Shown piece by piece: positions 25,407-43,077 of a stretch of 64,000 nt of DNA. Every line of letters begins with the position of its first letter. Within the stretch, counting starts at the first letter, position 1. Below the pieces are notes generated by a model. That model was given only the letters and a program-made list of their open reading frames with translations, was not told the DNA's origin and did not search any database. The stretch is from Pannonibacter sp. XCT-53 (GTDB lineage Bacteria > Pseudomonadota > Alphaproteobacteria > Rhizobiales > Stappiaceae), in the NCBI RefSeq assembly GCF_009915765.1, contig NZ_JAABLQ010000001.1, forward strand, positions 1 to 64,000, written 5' to 3'. A program made the position numbers and the translations under genes.

Positions 25407-25418
25407 CGGTTCCCTCCC

Positions 25419-26846
25419 TCATTCTGCCGGCAGGGCCGCGCCGAAGCGGGCGGGCCTGTCTGCGGCGCGTCCGCCCGCCGGGGTGGCGGACAGTCCGCCA
25501 ATGCCGAGCGCGATGGCCGCCGAACCCAGGAACAGCGCGGCCTCAAAGACGAAGACCAGTGCGAAGGCAGGGCCATCACCCGACAGGGTCCAGCGGCCAA
25601 GCGTCAGCACGACGGTCCCTGCAAGGCCGCCCAGTCCGAAGGAGAGAGCCTGGGCTGCCCCCCAGACGCCCATGCGCATGCCCTCGTTGGCGGTCTTTCC
25701 GGCCCCTGCCAGCACCATCATCGTGCCGATGGCGGCCACCGAGAACGTGCCGTTCATGAGGCCGAGCAGAAAGACCGTTGCCTCCAGCGGCCAGGCCGGG
25801 GCCAGCAGGGCGGCGCAGGCCAGTCCGGCCAGCGCCAGTCCCGACCCGAGGCACCCGGTGACGATGAACATCTTGAGCAGTCCCGGCCGCTTGCGCGAGA
25901 ACAGCCCGCCGGCGACGCCGACGCAGGCCATGCCGAGCAGGACGCCGCCGTGCTGCAGGCCGGACAGGCGGGTCGTCTCCGCAGGGGTCATGCCGAACAG
26001 CAGTCCGGCAAAGGGCTCGAGAATGAGATCCTGCGTGGCATAGGCCAGCATCGACAGGAAGACGAACAGCGTGAGCCAGCGCGCTTCCCGGTCCTGCCAG
26101 ACCTCTGCTGCGCTCCGGGCAAAGGAGGCAGTCGGGCGCCGGTCCTGCGGCATCTGCGGGTCGCCGCGCTTTTCCAGGCCCACGAGCGCCAGCGCCGAGA
26201 GGGCCAGCGCCACCAGCCCGGTCACGGCGGTGACCGCGACCAGCCGCTGGTGCGAATAGGGTTCAAGGTGGGCGCTGGTGGCGATCGAGGTGACCACGAT
26301 GCCCGCAATCATCAGCATCCAGGTGAGCGTCGCGGCCGAGGCCCGGCGCTCCGGGGCCGTCTGGCGTGCCATGAGCGCCAGAAGCGAGGTTCCGCTGGCG
26401 CCGATGCCGATGCCGATGAGGGCGTAGGCCAGGGTTGCCGCCGCCAGCCCGGCTGCAAAGCTGATCTCGAACAGCAGCGTTGTCGCGGCAGCTGCCGTGC
26501 CGCTGGTCGCCAGGAGCGCCAGGCCGCCGAGGATCCAGCGCGTGCGCGACGCGCCGACATCGGACCGGTGGCCCCACAGCGGCCGTGACAGCTGCACGCC
26601 ATAATGCAGCCCGACCAGACAGCCCGGCACCAGCGCGGCCAGCGCCAGCTCGACGATCATGACACGGTTCAGCGTGGAGTTGGTCAGGACGACGATGGCC
26701 CCGAGCGAGGCCTGCACCAGCCCGAGCCGCAGGATCGACAGCCAGCTGAGGCCGGGGGCGGCGGCCGCAAGGCTCGCCGGGCCGTCCTGCGGCTCCCGGG
26801 ATGCCGTGCCGGTCTCGGCCTGGAGATCGTTCGGATGCTGTTCCAT
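25419..26846 (-). CDS. BCD-family (PucC-like) MFS transporter
   Basis: The 475-residue product has twelve predicted membrane segments and resembles the PucC/LhaA/Orf428 family: NSTLNRVMIVELALAALVP near residue 60, GHRSD, and QDLILEPFAGLLFGM in the second half. Members sit between bchG and bchP in purple bacteria and help assemble light-harvesting complexes or deliver bacteriochlorophyll. The ATG at 26846 follows GGAGGAG; the open frame upstream is low complexity and overlaps bchG. It is transcribed with bchG and bchP. Confidence 0.9.
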   Translation of the reverse strand: MEQHPNDLQAETGTASREPQDGPASLAAAAPGLSWLSILRLGLVQASLGAIVVLTNSTLNRVMIVELALAALVPGCLVGLHYGVQLSRPLWGHRSDVGASRTRWILGGLALLATSGTAAAATTLLFEISFAAGLAAATLAYALIGIGIGASGTSLLALMARQTAPERRASAATLTWMLMIAGIVVTSIATSAHLEPYSHQRLVAVTAVTGLVALALSALALVGLEKRGDPQMPQDRRPTASFARSAAEVWQDREARWLTLFVFLSMLAYATQDLILEPFAGLLFGMTPAETTRLSGLQHGGVLLGMACVGVAGGLFSRKRPGLLKMFIVTGCLGSGLALAGLACAALLAPAWPLEATVFLLGLMNGTFSVAAIGTMMVLAGAGKTANEGMRMGVWGAAQALSFGLGGLAGTVVLTLGRWTLSGDGPAFALVFVFEAALFLGSAAIALGIGGLSATPAGGRAADRPARFGAALPAE

Positions 26847-27036
26847 TGCCGGCTCCTCCCGGGTCGATCCCGCCTGTTCCAGTCCCTGCCCAAGTTCCAG
26901 TCCTTGCCCAGGTCCGGTCCCTGCCGCGTTCGGTCTGCCAGCCGCAGCCCCGTCGGTCCGCGTGCCGCCTGATCGTCCGGGCGTCGCGGGACGGTCCGAC
27001 GTGCCGGACCCCTTCTTGCTGCGCCGCTGCCTGCAC

Positions 27037-27957
27037 TCAGCCCGCAGCCCCGGCCAGCGTGGCAAGGCCGAGGGCAGTCACCATCATTCCACTGACGAAG
27101 AGACCGACGCCGACGGCGGAGTACCAGACGGCCCGGGCCACCGGATCGCGGACAAAGTGCACCATGCAGCCAACCTGCAAGACCAGCAGCCCGCCGACCG
27201 TCAGGGCGGTCAGTGGCAAGGCACTGGCCGCAAGCACGCCGACGACGCCGGCCTGCGCCCCGGCCATGATCACGCAGGCAATCACCGCCGCAGGCCGGGC
27301 CCCGTGCAGGACCGGCAGCGTGCGGATGCCCATTGCCTTGTCTCCGGTGATCGCCTTGAAATCATTGAGCGTCAGGATGCCGAGCGCGCCGAGGCCGTAC
27401 AGCAGGGCGACCACGATCATCGTCCGGTCCGGCAGTGTTCCGGTCATGGCGGTTGCCGCCGTCAGCCAGGGCAGCGTCTCGTAGCTGAAGCCGACGACCC
27501 CGTTGCCGATCCACCCGTTCTGCTTGAAGCGGAAGGGCGGGGCGCTGTAGGCCCAGGCAAAGGCCAGCCCGACGACCGACGCCCCGAAGATCAGCGGGCC
27601 CAGCGCCCACGCGGCGAGCAGGGACAGGAGCGACATCGCCACCGCAATGTAGAGGCCCCAGGCGCCCGGCATGCGGCCGGAGGGAATGACCCGGTCGGGC
27701 TCGTTGATGGCATCGACATGCCGGTCGAACCAGTCATTGACCGCCTGGCTCATGCCGCACAGCAGCGGACCGGCCAGGATCACGCCGAGCAGCACGAAGC
27801 CGACGCGCTCACCAAGGCCATGCCCCGTCGCCACCGCGCCGCAGGCGTAGGCCCACATCGGCGGAAACCAGGTGATCGGCTTGAGCAGCGCAAGGACGGC
27901 CCCCGGAGAAGGCCACCCCGGCTGCGAGGGGGAGCGGGTGAGTTCCATGCCGACCAT
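27037..27957 (-). CDS. bchG: Bacteriochlorophyll synthase (prenyltransferase)
   Basis: The 306-residue membrane protein attaches geranylgeranyl diphosphate to bacteriochlorophyllide a. It shows the UbiA-type motif NDWFDRHVDAINEPDR near residue 75 followed by VIPSGRM, and a second aspartate motif, LNDFKAITGDKAMGIRTLPV. About nine hydrophobic segments are visible. It heads the leftward bchG-transporter-bchP operon, with a PpsR-type operator just upstream. Confidence 0.96.
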   Translation of the reverse strand: MVGMELTRSPSQPGWPSPGAVLALLKPITWFPPMWAYACGAVATGHGLGERVGFVLLGVILAGPLLCGMSQAVNDWFDRHVDAINEPDRVIPSGRMPGAWGLYIAVAMSLLSLLAAWALGPLIFGASVVGLAFAWAYSAPPFRFKQNGWIGNGVVGFSYETLPWLTAATAMTGTLPDRTMIVVALLYGLGALGILTLNDFKAITGDKAMGIRTLPVLHGARPAAVIACVIMAGAQAGVVGVLAASALPLTALTVGGLLVLQVGCMVHFVRDPVARAVWYSAVGVGLFVSGMMVTALGLATLAGAAG

Positions 27958-27978
27958 GCTAGGCCGGGGTCAAGGAGG

Positions 27979-27996
27979 TGTCAATTTAAACTGACA
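27979..27996. promoter_or_regulatory. PpsR/CrtJ-type operator upstream of bchG
   Basis: The 18-bp site is TGTCAA-TTTAAA-CTGACA, a TGT-N12-ACA match with near-perfect dyad symmetry. It starts 22 bp upstream of the bchG ATG and probably represses the bchG operon. Confidence 0.8.
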
Positions 27997-28435
27997 CTCA
28001 TGCGTCATCAGGCGCTGACCTGTCCAGTCAGGTTGACGCTTGCCGCAGCGGCTTCGGCCGGGCCCTGGCCGACGCCCTCCCCGCAGGAGGGGGCTGGATG
28101 CTGCAGCCGGGCGCTCCCGCGGCGCGGCTGGCCGCGCGGGCGGGAGGTAAGGCGGCCAACGCGGCGGGGCGACCGGCGCCCGGGAGAAGGGACGGGGGCA
28201 GGGGCAGGCAGCAGGGACAGGCGGCAGGGGCAGGCAGCAGGGACGGGCAGCAGGGGCAGGCGGGCAGGAACAGACGCGTGTCCGAAGGATGTGACCCGGG
28301 AGAGGCAGCAGGGGCTGGCGCGCGGGAGGCGTCGATGCGGCCGTGAGCCATGGTCAGGCCCGCCTCGTCAAGCCCGCGTTCCGCAACGTCCGCGTCCGGT
28401 GGCGTTGCAGGCCATCGCGGAGGCGGCTGCGGTCG
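27997..28435. other. Gene-free spacer with G-rich repeats
   Basis: This spacer between the bchG operator and the ppsR stop has no credible gene. Its middle (about 28190-28270) is built of G-rich simple repeats. Open frames here are Pro/Cys/Ala low complexity and are not believed. Confidence 0.7.
28201..28244. repeat. G-rich tandem repeat, 18-bp units at 26-bp period
   Basis: GGGGCAGGCAGCAGGGAC occurs at 28201-28218 and again at 28227-28244, with degenerate copies on both sides. Runs of G on the plus strand could form G-quadruplexes. It is downstream of ppsR on the coding-strand map. Confidence 0.8.
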
Positions 28436-29860
28436 TCAGGAGCCGGGCCGATAGTTCTCCAGCCCATAGCGCCTCAGCTTGATGTAGAGGCTCTGCCGCG
28501 ACAGGCCGAGCATTTCGGCAGCGCTGGCGCGGTTGTTGTTGGTCTGGTCAAGCGCGGCCTCGATGCAGATCTTCTCCACCACGTCGAGCGACTCGCGGAT
28601 CAGTTCCTTCAACGGCACCTTGCCGACGAGGCTCGCAAAGCCCTCGGCCTGTTCCTGCGTTGCCTGCGGCTGCAGCGCCGGCTTGTCGCTGCCTGCAACC
28701 GGGATCAGCAGGAACTGGACCGTCTCGCTCGCCGGGTGGAAGCGTGCGGACACGGAGACCGACTGTTCCTCGCCATGGCTGTCGGTGAGGGCGGAGGCAA
28801 AACCGCTGATCTTCCGTTCATCGGCGACGCGGGCAAGCAGCACGTTCAGCTCCAGCGCGGTCTTGCCGATCCAGGTCGAGGCGTTGCGCCCGAGGACCTG
28901 ATTGTGCGTGGGCGCATGGATGAGATCCAGGAACAGCGCGTTGGCCGCCAGGATCGCGCCGCTGCGGTCGGTGGCCAGCGCGGCCTCGGGCAGCAGGTCG
29001 AGATTGAACTCCACGGGCCCCGCGCTCTGTGCGCCGGCAGTTGCCGGATCGCGCGTCGCCGAGAGGCTCATGATCAGGTTGGTCGTGCCATATTCCCGGT
29101 AGGCCTGCAGGCGGGCGTCGATGGCGCAGCCCTTCGTGGCCTCAAGGCCGGCCAGCATCACCGGCTCGCCGCTGTGCCGGGCCTCGCCGATGGCATCGGC
29201 CAGCCGGTCGCGGTCCTGCTTGCGGAAGAGATCGCGCACCGGCTTGCCGGTCAGCGCGGCGACGCTCACGGACAGGAGCTGGCCGGCGGCGGCATTGGCC
29301 TCCAGAACGGTGCGGCGCTCGCCGTCGAGGACCACATGTGCGGTCTCCGACAGCCGGAAGACGGTGCGGTAGCGGGCCTCCGCCTGCCGCAGTTCCCGGT
29401 AATCCGCCTCCATGGCGATCTGGGCATCGACCAACCGCTGCTGCTCGACCATCTGCTGGCGCATCTCGCGGCCGACGATGATCGTGAAGGGGAAGCCGGC
29501 GACGACATGCGGCGTGTAGGCGACCGGCAGGTCCGGCTGGCCGGAGGCGCCATGGTTGACCTGATAGCCTCGACGCGGCCGCTGCAGCGACGAGGGATCG
29601 AGCATCGCATCGATCTTGGGCACCGACTCGGAGGTGACGCAGTCGCGCAGCCGCTTGCCGACGTGGCGGTCGAGCCCATACACGTCCAGCTCGCGGTTAC
29701 GGTAATGAAGGCGCTGCAGGACACCATTCTGGTCGACCAGCCCGACGATGTCCGCACCGATCGCGATGAGGGAAGTCAGCGCCCGCGTGCCGATCGTCGT
29801 CAGCAGATCACTCTCGATGCCTGGGTCCTGCGGGTCGGAGTTGAGCGAGGACGGGGTCAT
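28436..29860 (-). CDS. ppsR: PpsR/CrtJ transcriptional repressor
   Basis: The 474-residue product is a full-length PpsR. An N-terminal region plus two PAS domains (for example ADIVGLVDQNGVL, then ARYRTVFRLSETAHVVLD, then ALATDRSGAILAANALFLDL) precede a C-terminal Fis-type HTH (NRASAAEMLGLSRQSLYIKL). A cysteine just before the HTH (EKICIEAAL) and another in ATKGCAID match the two redox-sensitive positions of PpsR. It represses bch, crt and puc genes under oxygen by binding TGT-N12-ACA, a motif found at five places in this window. The ATG at 29860 lacks a strong ribosome site, but the frame upstream is not protein-like. Confidence 0.95.
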   Translation of the reverse strand: MTPSSLNSDPQDPGIESDLLTTIGTRALTSLIAIGADIVGLVDQNGVLQRLHYRNRELDVYGLDRHVGKRLRDCVTSESVPKIDAMLDPSSLQRPRRGYQVNHGASGQPDLPVAYTPHVVAGFPFTIIVGREMRQQMVEQQRLVDAQIAMEADYRELRQAEARYRTVFRLSETAHVVLDGERRTVLEANAAAGQLLSVSVAALTGKPVRDLFRKQDRDRLADAIGEARHSGEPVMLAGLEATKGCAIDARLQAYREYGTTNLIMSLSATRDPATAGAQSAGPVEFNLDLLPEAALATDRSGAILAANALFLDLIHAPTHNQVLGRNASTWIGKTALELNVLLARVADERKISGFASALTDSHGEEQSVSVSARFHPASETVQFLLIPVAGSDKPALQPQATQEQAEGFASLVGKVPLKELIRESLDVVEKICIEAALDQTNNNRASAAEMLGLSRQSLYIKLRRYGLENYRPGS

Positions 29861-30617
29861 TGGGGGAGCCGATCGATCCAACAAATTCCCCTTTCGGCCT
29901 TGCCGGCATCCGGCGCCTCGGGCCACCCAAGCTGCGTTGGACAATAGATATGTCCGAAAATCTTAATCGCCATTGGAGGCGTGTCACAAAGCCAGTTTAT
30001 TCCGATTTCCACAGGTATATCAACATCTTCAATATCACATGAAGTAAATGCAATCAGGGATTGAATTTGTGCCTGATTGCGCCGCTGCGCTGACGGGCCG
30101 CTCCCTCTGGCTACCGGCGTCGGCGTCGCAGATTGATATGCGCTTGCGGCCTGCCGTCTGGCGCGGTCGGCGCGCCTTGAGCTGATCGCCGACGGCGCGG
30201 CGCAAGGTCCTGGCCGTGGCACCGGATGCGATCGACAGCGCGAGGCAGAGCGCAAGAGACCGTTCGAGGCAGGGCCAGCGAAGGCCGCAGAGAGGGGGGC
30301 GGCGACGGGGCCAGGGACCCGGCAGGAGGAGGCGACGGCGCCAATGTTCTGTCGGGCGAAGATCCAGCCAGGTGCGGCAGCCACTCTGCGGGCAGGCGCG
30401 GCCAGTCTGCTGGCGGGCGCGGCGGCCATGTACCCGGACGACCGCACGCCGGCTCCCCGGCCGCGGAGTGCCGTGTCGTCCTGTCGGTCATGGTTGCCGC
30501 TGATCCTCACGTGCGGTCGGCCTCCCTGGCCTTGCGGATAGGGGTCAAGCGTCGGCAAGCGCCGTTGATCCGGGGTTGTACTGAGTGTGTTCCCACCATG
30601 AGCCTTGCCTCACCCCC
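29861..30617. other. Intergenic region between ppsR and bchF
   Basis: I see no believable gene here. Bases 29937-30090 are clearly AT-richer and contain GGACA-N7-TGTCC at 29939-29955, a possible operator upstream of ppsR. Bases 30100-30500 are G/C-rich low complexity with open frames on both strands that look like noise. The PpsR-type sites for bchF follow at 30618. Confidence 0.6.
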
Positions 30618-30651
30618 TGTAAACAAAAATAAACGTCAATCAAAGTTGACA
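30618..30651. promoter_or_regulatory. Two overlapping PpsR-type sites upstream of bchF
   Basis: One site is 30618-30635 (TGT-N12-ACG); the other is 30634-30651 (CGT-N12-ACA, with a GTCAA/TTGAC dyad). Each has a single mismatch to TGT-N12-ACA, and their centres are 16 bp apart. They lie 70-100 bp upstream of bchF and likely control the long bchF to idi run. Confidence 0.65.
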
Positions 30652-30721
30652 CTTTCGCCGTGACGGCGTTACGCTCCCTCATCTGCCGATCCCGACATCG
30701 GGCGGCGGATGGGAGGCTCGG

Positions 30722-38918
<8,197 letters not shown>

Positions 38919-38931
38919 GAGGCGGCCGACG

Positions 38932-39648
38932 ATGTCCCAGACCAGTTACCTGCGCCGGACCAGCGAGATCGAACACTACTTCGACCGGACCGCCCTTGAC
39001 GCCTGGAAGCGGCTGACCAGCGACCAGCCGGTGAGCGGCATTCGCGCCACCGTGCGCAAGGGCCGCGAGGACATGCGCAACACCCTCTCGGGATGGCTGC
39101 CGCAGGACCTCACCGGCTGGCGCATCCTCGATGCCGGCTGTGGCTCCGGCGTGCTGTCGCTCGAGCTTGCCGCCCGCGGTGCCGACGTGGTCGGCGTCGA
39201 CCTGTCGGCACAGATGGTCGCCTTTGCCTGGCAACGGGCGGCCGAACAGCAGGCCCGCAGCGGGGATCTCGGCGGACAGGTCGAGTTTCGCGCCGGCGAC
39301 ATGCTGGCCCCGGAGCTTGGCACCTTCGATGCCATCGTGGCGATGGACGTGCTGATCCACTACGCGCCGGCGGATGCCCGCCGGGTGCTGGAACAGATGG
39401 CGGCGCGCACCCGGCGCCGGCTCATGGTCACGCTTGCGCCGAGCTCGTCCCTGCTGAAGGCGATGCTGATGATCGGCAAGGTCTTCCCGCGGGCCGACCG
39501 GGCACCGGCGATCTATCCGACCGATCCCGCGCGCCTGGTGGCCGATCTGGTCCGCCAGCCCGCCATGGACGGCTGGGTTGCCGGCCGCAGCCACCGGATC
39601 TCGATCGGGTTCTACACATCCCAGGCCGTGGAGGTCATGCGCCCATGA
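38932..39648 (+). CDS. bchM: Mg-protoporphyrin IX O-methyltransferase
   Basis: The 238-residue SAM-dependent enzyme methylates the C13 propionate of Mg-protoporphyrin IX before ring closure by AcsF. The SAM motif ILDAGCGSGVLSLELA lies near residue 64 and VVGVDLSAQMV near 84. The ATG at 38932 begins 13 bp after the bchL stop; the ATG at 38896 would overlap bchL and lacks homology. It overlaps lhaA by ATGA. Confidence 0.96.
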   Translation: MSQTSYLRRTSEIEHYFDRTALDAWKRLTSDQPVSGIRATVRKGREDMRNTLSGWLPQDLTGWRILDAGCGSGVLSLELAARGADVVGVDLSAQMVAFAWQRAAEQQARSGDLGGQVEFRAGDMLAPELGTFDAIVAMDVLIHYAPADARRVLEQMAARTRRRLMVTLAPSSSLLKAMLMIGKVFPRADRAPAIYPTDPARLVADLVRQPAMDGWVAGRSHRISIGFYTSQAVEVMRP

Positions 39649-41084
39649 TGTTGCAGTCTGCAAATCGCAGGATGGTGGCGTTCTGGCAGAAGGCCGGACT
39701 GCGCTTCATGCCGTTTGCCGATGCGGCGAGCGCCGAAGTGCCGCTGCCGCGACTGCTTCGCCTTGCCCTGTTCCAGGTCTCGGCCGGCTGGGTGATGGTG
39801 CTGCTGAACGGGACACTCAACCGGGTGCTCATCGTCGAACTGGGCGTCTCGGTGGCGCTGGTCTCGATGGTGATCGCGATCCCGGTTCTGGCTGCGCCGC
39901 TGCGGCTCGTCTTCGGGCACCGGTCAGACACCTACCGGTCCGTTCTCGGCTGGCGACGGGTTCCCTACATCTGGCTGGGCAGCCTGCTGCAGTTCGGCGG
40001 TCTGGCGATCATGCCCTTCGCCCTGCTCCTGCTGCAGTCACAGACCCTCGGGCCGTCCTGGGCCGGAGCGGCGGGCGCAGGCCTTGCGTTCCTGCTCACC
40101 GGCTTCGGGATGCACATGGCCCAGACTGCCGGACTGGCGCTGGCCACCGACATCGTGCCGGAGGAGAAGCGGCCACGGGTCGTGGCGCTGCTCTATGTCA
40201 TGCTGCTGGTCGGCATGATGGCGGCCTCGCTGTTCTACAGCCTCCTGCTCACCGACTTTGCGCCGGTGCGCCTCATCCAGGTGATCCAGGGAACGGCGGT
40301 GCTCACCATCGTCCTCAATGTGATCGCCATGTGGAAGCAGGAAGCACGCGATCCGGCCCGCACCGCCCATGCCCACGATACCCAGCGCCTCGGCGCGGCG
40401 CTGGCGACCTACCGGCGCAATCCGGGCGCGCTGCGCCTGCTCGTCGCCGTGGCGATCGGTTCGGCCGCCTTTTCGATGCAGGACATCCTGCTCGAGCCCT
40501 ATGGCGGGGAGATCCTCGGCATGAGCGTGGGCGAGACGACGCTTCTGACCGGGCTGTGGGCAGCCGGAACGCTGGCGGGCTTTGCCTGGGCGGCTCGCAG
40601 CCTCAATCACGGGGCGCAGATGTACCGGGTCGCGGCCCGCGGCGTGCTGATCGGGCTGGGGGCCTTCTCCGCCGTCATCCTCGCGTCACCGCTCGGCCTG
40701 CAGGGCCTGTTCTATGCCGGAGCGGCTGCGGTCGGGCTCGGCGGCGGGCTGTTTGCCGTCGGCACCATGCTTGCGGCCATGGGCATCTCGGTCCGGTCGG
40801 ACAGCGGCATCGTCGTCGGCGCCTGGGGCGCCGTGCAGGCAACCGCAATCGGCCTCAGCCTGCTTCTCGGCGGGCTGATCAAGAACGCGGTGAATGCCAT
40901 GGCCGTGCATGGCGGGCTGGGCGTGGCGCTGGACACGCCTGCCACCGGCTACCTCGCGGTCTACCACCTCGAGATCGGACTCCTGTTCCTCTGCCTGGCC
41001 GTGCTGGGGCCTCTGACCGGGCGCAGCTACAACCAGGGCCCCACCACACCCATGCGATTTGGACTGGCCGACATGCCTGGCTGA
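39645..41084 (+). CDS. lhaA: Light-harvesting 1 assembly protein LhaA (PucC family)
   Basis: The 479-residue protein has about twelve membrane segments. PucC-family marks are LNGTLNRVLIVELGVSVALV near residue 50, GHRSDTYRSVLGWRRVPYIW near 90, and QDILLEPYGGEILGM near 280. LhaA helps deliver bacteriochlorophyll to LH1 during assembly. It sits between bchM and puhA, the conserved position, and begins at ATGA with bchM. Confidence 0.95.
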   Translation: MMLQSANRRMVAFWQKAGLRFMPFADAASAEVPLPRLLRLALFQVSAGWVMVLLNGTLNRVLIVELGVSVALVSMVIAIPVLAAPLRLVFGHRSDTYRSVLGWRRVPYIWLGSLLQFGGLAIMPFALLLLQSQTLGPSWAGAAGAGLAFLLTGFGMHMAQTAGLALATDIVPEEKRPRVVALLYVMLLVGMMAASLFYSLLLTDFAPVRLIQVIQGTAVLTIVLNVIAMWKQEARDPARTAHAHDTQRLGAALATYRRNPGALRLLVAVAIGSAAFSMQDILLEPYGGEILGMSVGETTLLTGLWAAGTLAGFAWAARSLNHGAQMYRVAARGVLIGLGAFSAVILASPLGLQGLFYAGAAAVGLGGGLFAVGTMLAAMGISVRSDSGIVVGAWGAVQATAIGLSLLLGGLIKNAVNAMAVHGGLGVALDTPATGYLAVYHLEIGLLFLCLAVLGPLTGRSYNQGPTTPMRFGLADMPG

Positions 41085-41116
41085 TGCCACGGGCGGCCGA
41101 AGAAGGAGGCGTAACC

Positions 41117-41896
41117 ATGACTGGTTCTGTTGTCGGCAGCATAGATGTCGCTCAGCTGGTGCTCTATGCGTTCTGGATCTTCTTTGCCGGACTGATCTGG
41201 TACCTGCGCGGCGAGGATCGTCGCGAAGGCTATCCGCTCGAGGACGATGTCACCGGCGCCTACGACAAGCGCCCCTGGCTCTTCGTTCCGGACAGGAAGA
41301 CCTTCGTCCTGCCCTTCGGCCAGGGCACGCGCCAGGTGCCGGATCTCAAGCGCGACACGCGTCCGCTGAACGCCGAGCGCCTGTCGCGCGCGCCGGGCTA
41401 TCCCTACGTCCCGACCGGCAATCCGATGCTGGCAGGCGTCGGTCCGGGTTCCTGGGCCGAGCGCGAGAACATTGCGGACCTCACCGCCCACGGCGATCTG
41501 CGCATCGTGCCGCTGAGCCAGGCCGAAGGCTTTGCCATCGCCGAAGGGGAACTCGATCCGCGCGGCCTGCCGGTGTTCGGTTGCGATCTCAAGAGCGGTG
41601 GCATCGTGCGGGACGTGTGGGTGGACCGCTCGGAACAGCTGTTGCGGTACTATGAGGTCGAGCTTGCAGCCGGCGGGCGGACGGTGCTGCTGCCGAACAA
41701 TTTCGTCGTGATCAAGCGCGGTCGCGGCGACAAGCCCTGCCTGTATGTCCATGCCATCACGGCCGCACAGTTCGCCGATGTGCCGGCGCTTGCGGCCGCC
41801 GACACCGTCACCCGGCTCGAGGAAGACAAGATCGCCGCCTATTACGGCAGCGGCCTTCTCTATGCCCTGAGCGATCGCCAGGAGCCACTGCTGTGA
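41117..41896 (+). CDS. puhA: Photosynthetic reaction centre H subunit
   Basis: The 259-residue H subunit has a single N-terminal membrane helix (LVLYAFWIFFAGLIWYL), then EDRREGYPLE, and a large cytoplasmic domain with PYVPTGNPMLAGVGPGSWAE. It caps the L-M core and shapes proton entry to the QB site. The ATG follows GGAGG. It is coupled to puhB by a GTGA overlap. Confidence 0.98.
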   Translation: MTGSVVGSIDVAQLVLYAFWIFFAGLIWYLRGEDRREGYPLEDDVTGAYDKRPWLFVPDRKTFVLPFGQGTRQVPDLKRDTRPLNAERLSRAPGYPYVPTGNPMLAGVGPGSWAERENIADLTAHGDLRIVPLSQAEGFAIAEGELDPRGLPVFGCDLKSGGIVRDVWVDRSEQLLRYYEVELAAGGRTVLLPNNFVVIKRGRGDKPCLYVHAITAAQFADVPALAAADTVTRLEEDKIAAYYGSGLLYALSDRQEPLL

Positions 41897-42567
41897 AACA
41901 GTTCGTTGCTCGCGAGCATGAGATCGAGCCCGTGCCCGGCCTTCCCGGCTATCTTCCGGCGGGCGAAGTGCAGCTCTGGCAGGGGCGGCCATCGGCCCGG
42001 CTCTTTGCCCGTCACGTGCTGAAGAACCGCTGGATCGCCGCCTATTTCGCGGTGCTCATCGCCTGGGGTGTCGCATCGGGCCTCTATGACGGGCGGCCGG
42101 TCGCCGGCATCCTGTTCTCGGTCGCCGTCCTGTCGACCCTGGCCGCCCTCGTTCTCGGGCTGATCGAGATCTATGCCTTCGCCGTCGAACGGACGACGCT
42201 CTACACGATCACCTCCCGCCGGGTCGTGATCCGCTTCGGTGTCGCCTTCTCGATGTCGCTGAACCTGCCCTATGCCCAGGTCAACGCGGTCGCGCTGGGC
42301 GGGCTCGGCGGGCGGGCCGGGCACGTGGCCCTCGCGCTGAAGCCCGGGCATCGCCTGTCCTGGCTGATCCAGTGGCCGCATGTCCGCGGCTTTCGCCTTG
42401 CGGAGCCCGAGCCGAGCCTGATCTGCCTGCCGGACGCCCGTCAGGTGGCCGGCGTGCTTGCCCTTGCGATCACGCAGCATGCGGCAGCGACGTCCGGACA
42501 TGCCCGGGTCACCCCGGAGACCGCGACGCCTGCAGCAGTTCCGGGCGCCATGGCGGCCGCGGAATAA
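41893..42567 (+). CDS. puhB: Photosynthetic complex assembly protein PuhB
   Basis: The 224-residue membrane protein matches PuhB, a factor for reaction-centre assembly. It opens with EIEPVPGLPGYLPAGE, has two to three hydrophobic segments between residues 45 and 95, then a PH-like region (TTLYTITSRRVVIRFGVA). It starts with GTG inside the puhA stop (GTGA). The C-terminal 25 residues are an Ala/Thr/Pro-rich variable tail. Confidence 0.94.
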   Translation: MKQFVAREHEIEPVPGLPGYLPAGEVQLWQGRPSARLFARHVLKNRWIAAYFAVLIAWGVASGLYDGRPVAGILFSVAVLSTLAALVLGLIEIYAFAVERTTLYTITSRRVVIRFGVAFSMSLNLPYAQVNAVALGGLGGRAGHVALALKPGHRLSWLIQWPHVRGFRLAEPEPSLICLPDARQVAGVLALAITQHAAATSGHARVTPETATPAAVPGAMAAAE

Positions 42568-42582
42568 GGAGGAGAAACGATC

Positions 42583-43077
42583 ATGGCACCGGCCTCGCAC
42601 CTCGGCTATCTGGCGGACCGCACGGGACGCCGCAGCAACCCGTTCCCGACGCGGATCCTCGCCGGCGCGGCACTGCTTCTCGCCTTCAGCGCCGGCGCCG
42701 TGCTCTTTGGCCAGACCACCGGCATCGGCGTGATCAAGCACCGGACCGGAGCCCCTGCCGCCATGCGCGACATCACGCTCGCGCGGATGGCGGATGACCG
42801 CGTGATCGTCCGCGATGCGGTCAGCGGACAGGAAATCGTCAGCTACAGACCCGACGAGGGCGGTTTTGTCCGCGGCTCTCTGCGGGCCTTCGTGCGCATG
42901 CGTATGGTCGCAAACGTGCCCGAAACGGCGCCCTATCGCCTCATCAGGTGGGAGGCCGGCACGGTCAGCCTCTCCGACACCGTCACCGGCGAGCGGATCT
43001 ATCTGGAGGCGTTCGGCAAGGACAATGCCGCTGCCTTCGGCGCGCTGTTGGGAGATCAGGGAGGTACCCGCAAATGA
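42583..43077 (+). CDS. puhC: Photosynthetic complex assembly protein PuhC
   Basis: The 164-residue product has one N-terminal membrane segment (residues 25-42) and a small periplasmic beta-rich domain (IVRDAVSGQEIVSY). This fits PuhC, needed for efficient reaction-centre/LH1 assembly. GGAGG lies 8 nt before the ATG. It overlaps the next small gene by ATGA. Confidence 0.9.
   Translation: MAPASHLGYLADRTGRRSNPFPTRILAGAALLLAFSAGAVLFGQTTGIGVIKHRTGAPAAMRDITLARMADDRVIVRDAVSGQEIVSYRPDEGGFVRGSLRAFVRMRMVANVPETAPYRLIRWEAGTVSLSDTVTGERIYLEAFGKDNAAAFGALLGDQGGTRK

Noticed and set aside
29857..30558. A 233-codon minus-strand open frame upstream of ppsR.
   Set aside because: The composition is Ala/Pro/Arg simple sequence, there is no ribosome site, and it ends at the ppsR start; the region is better read as regulatory spacer.
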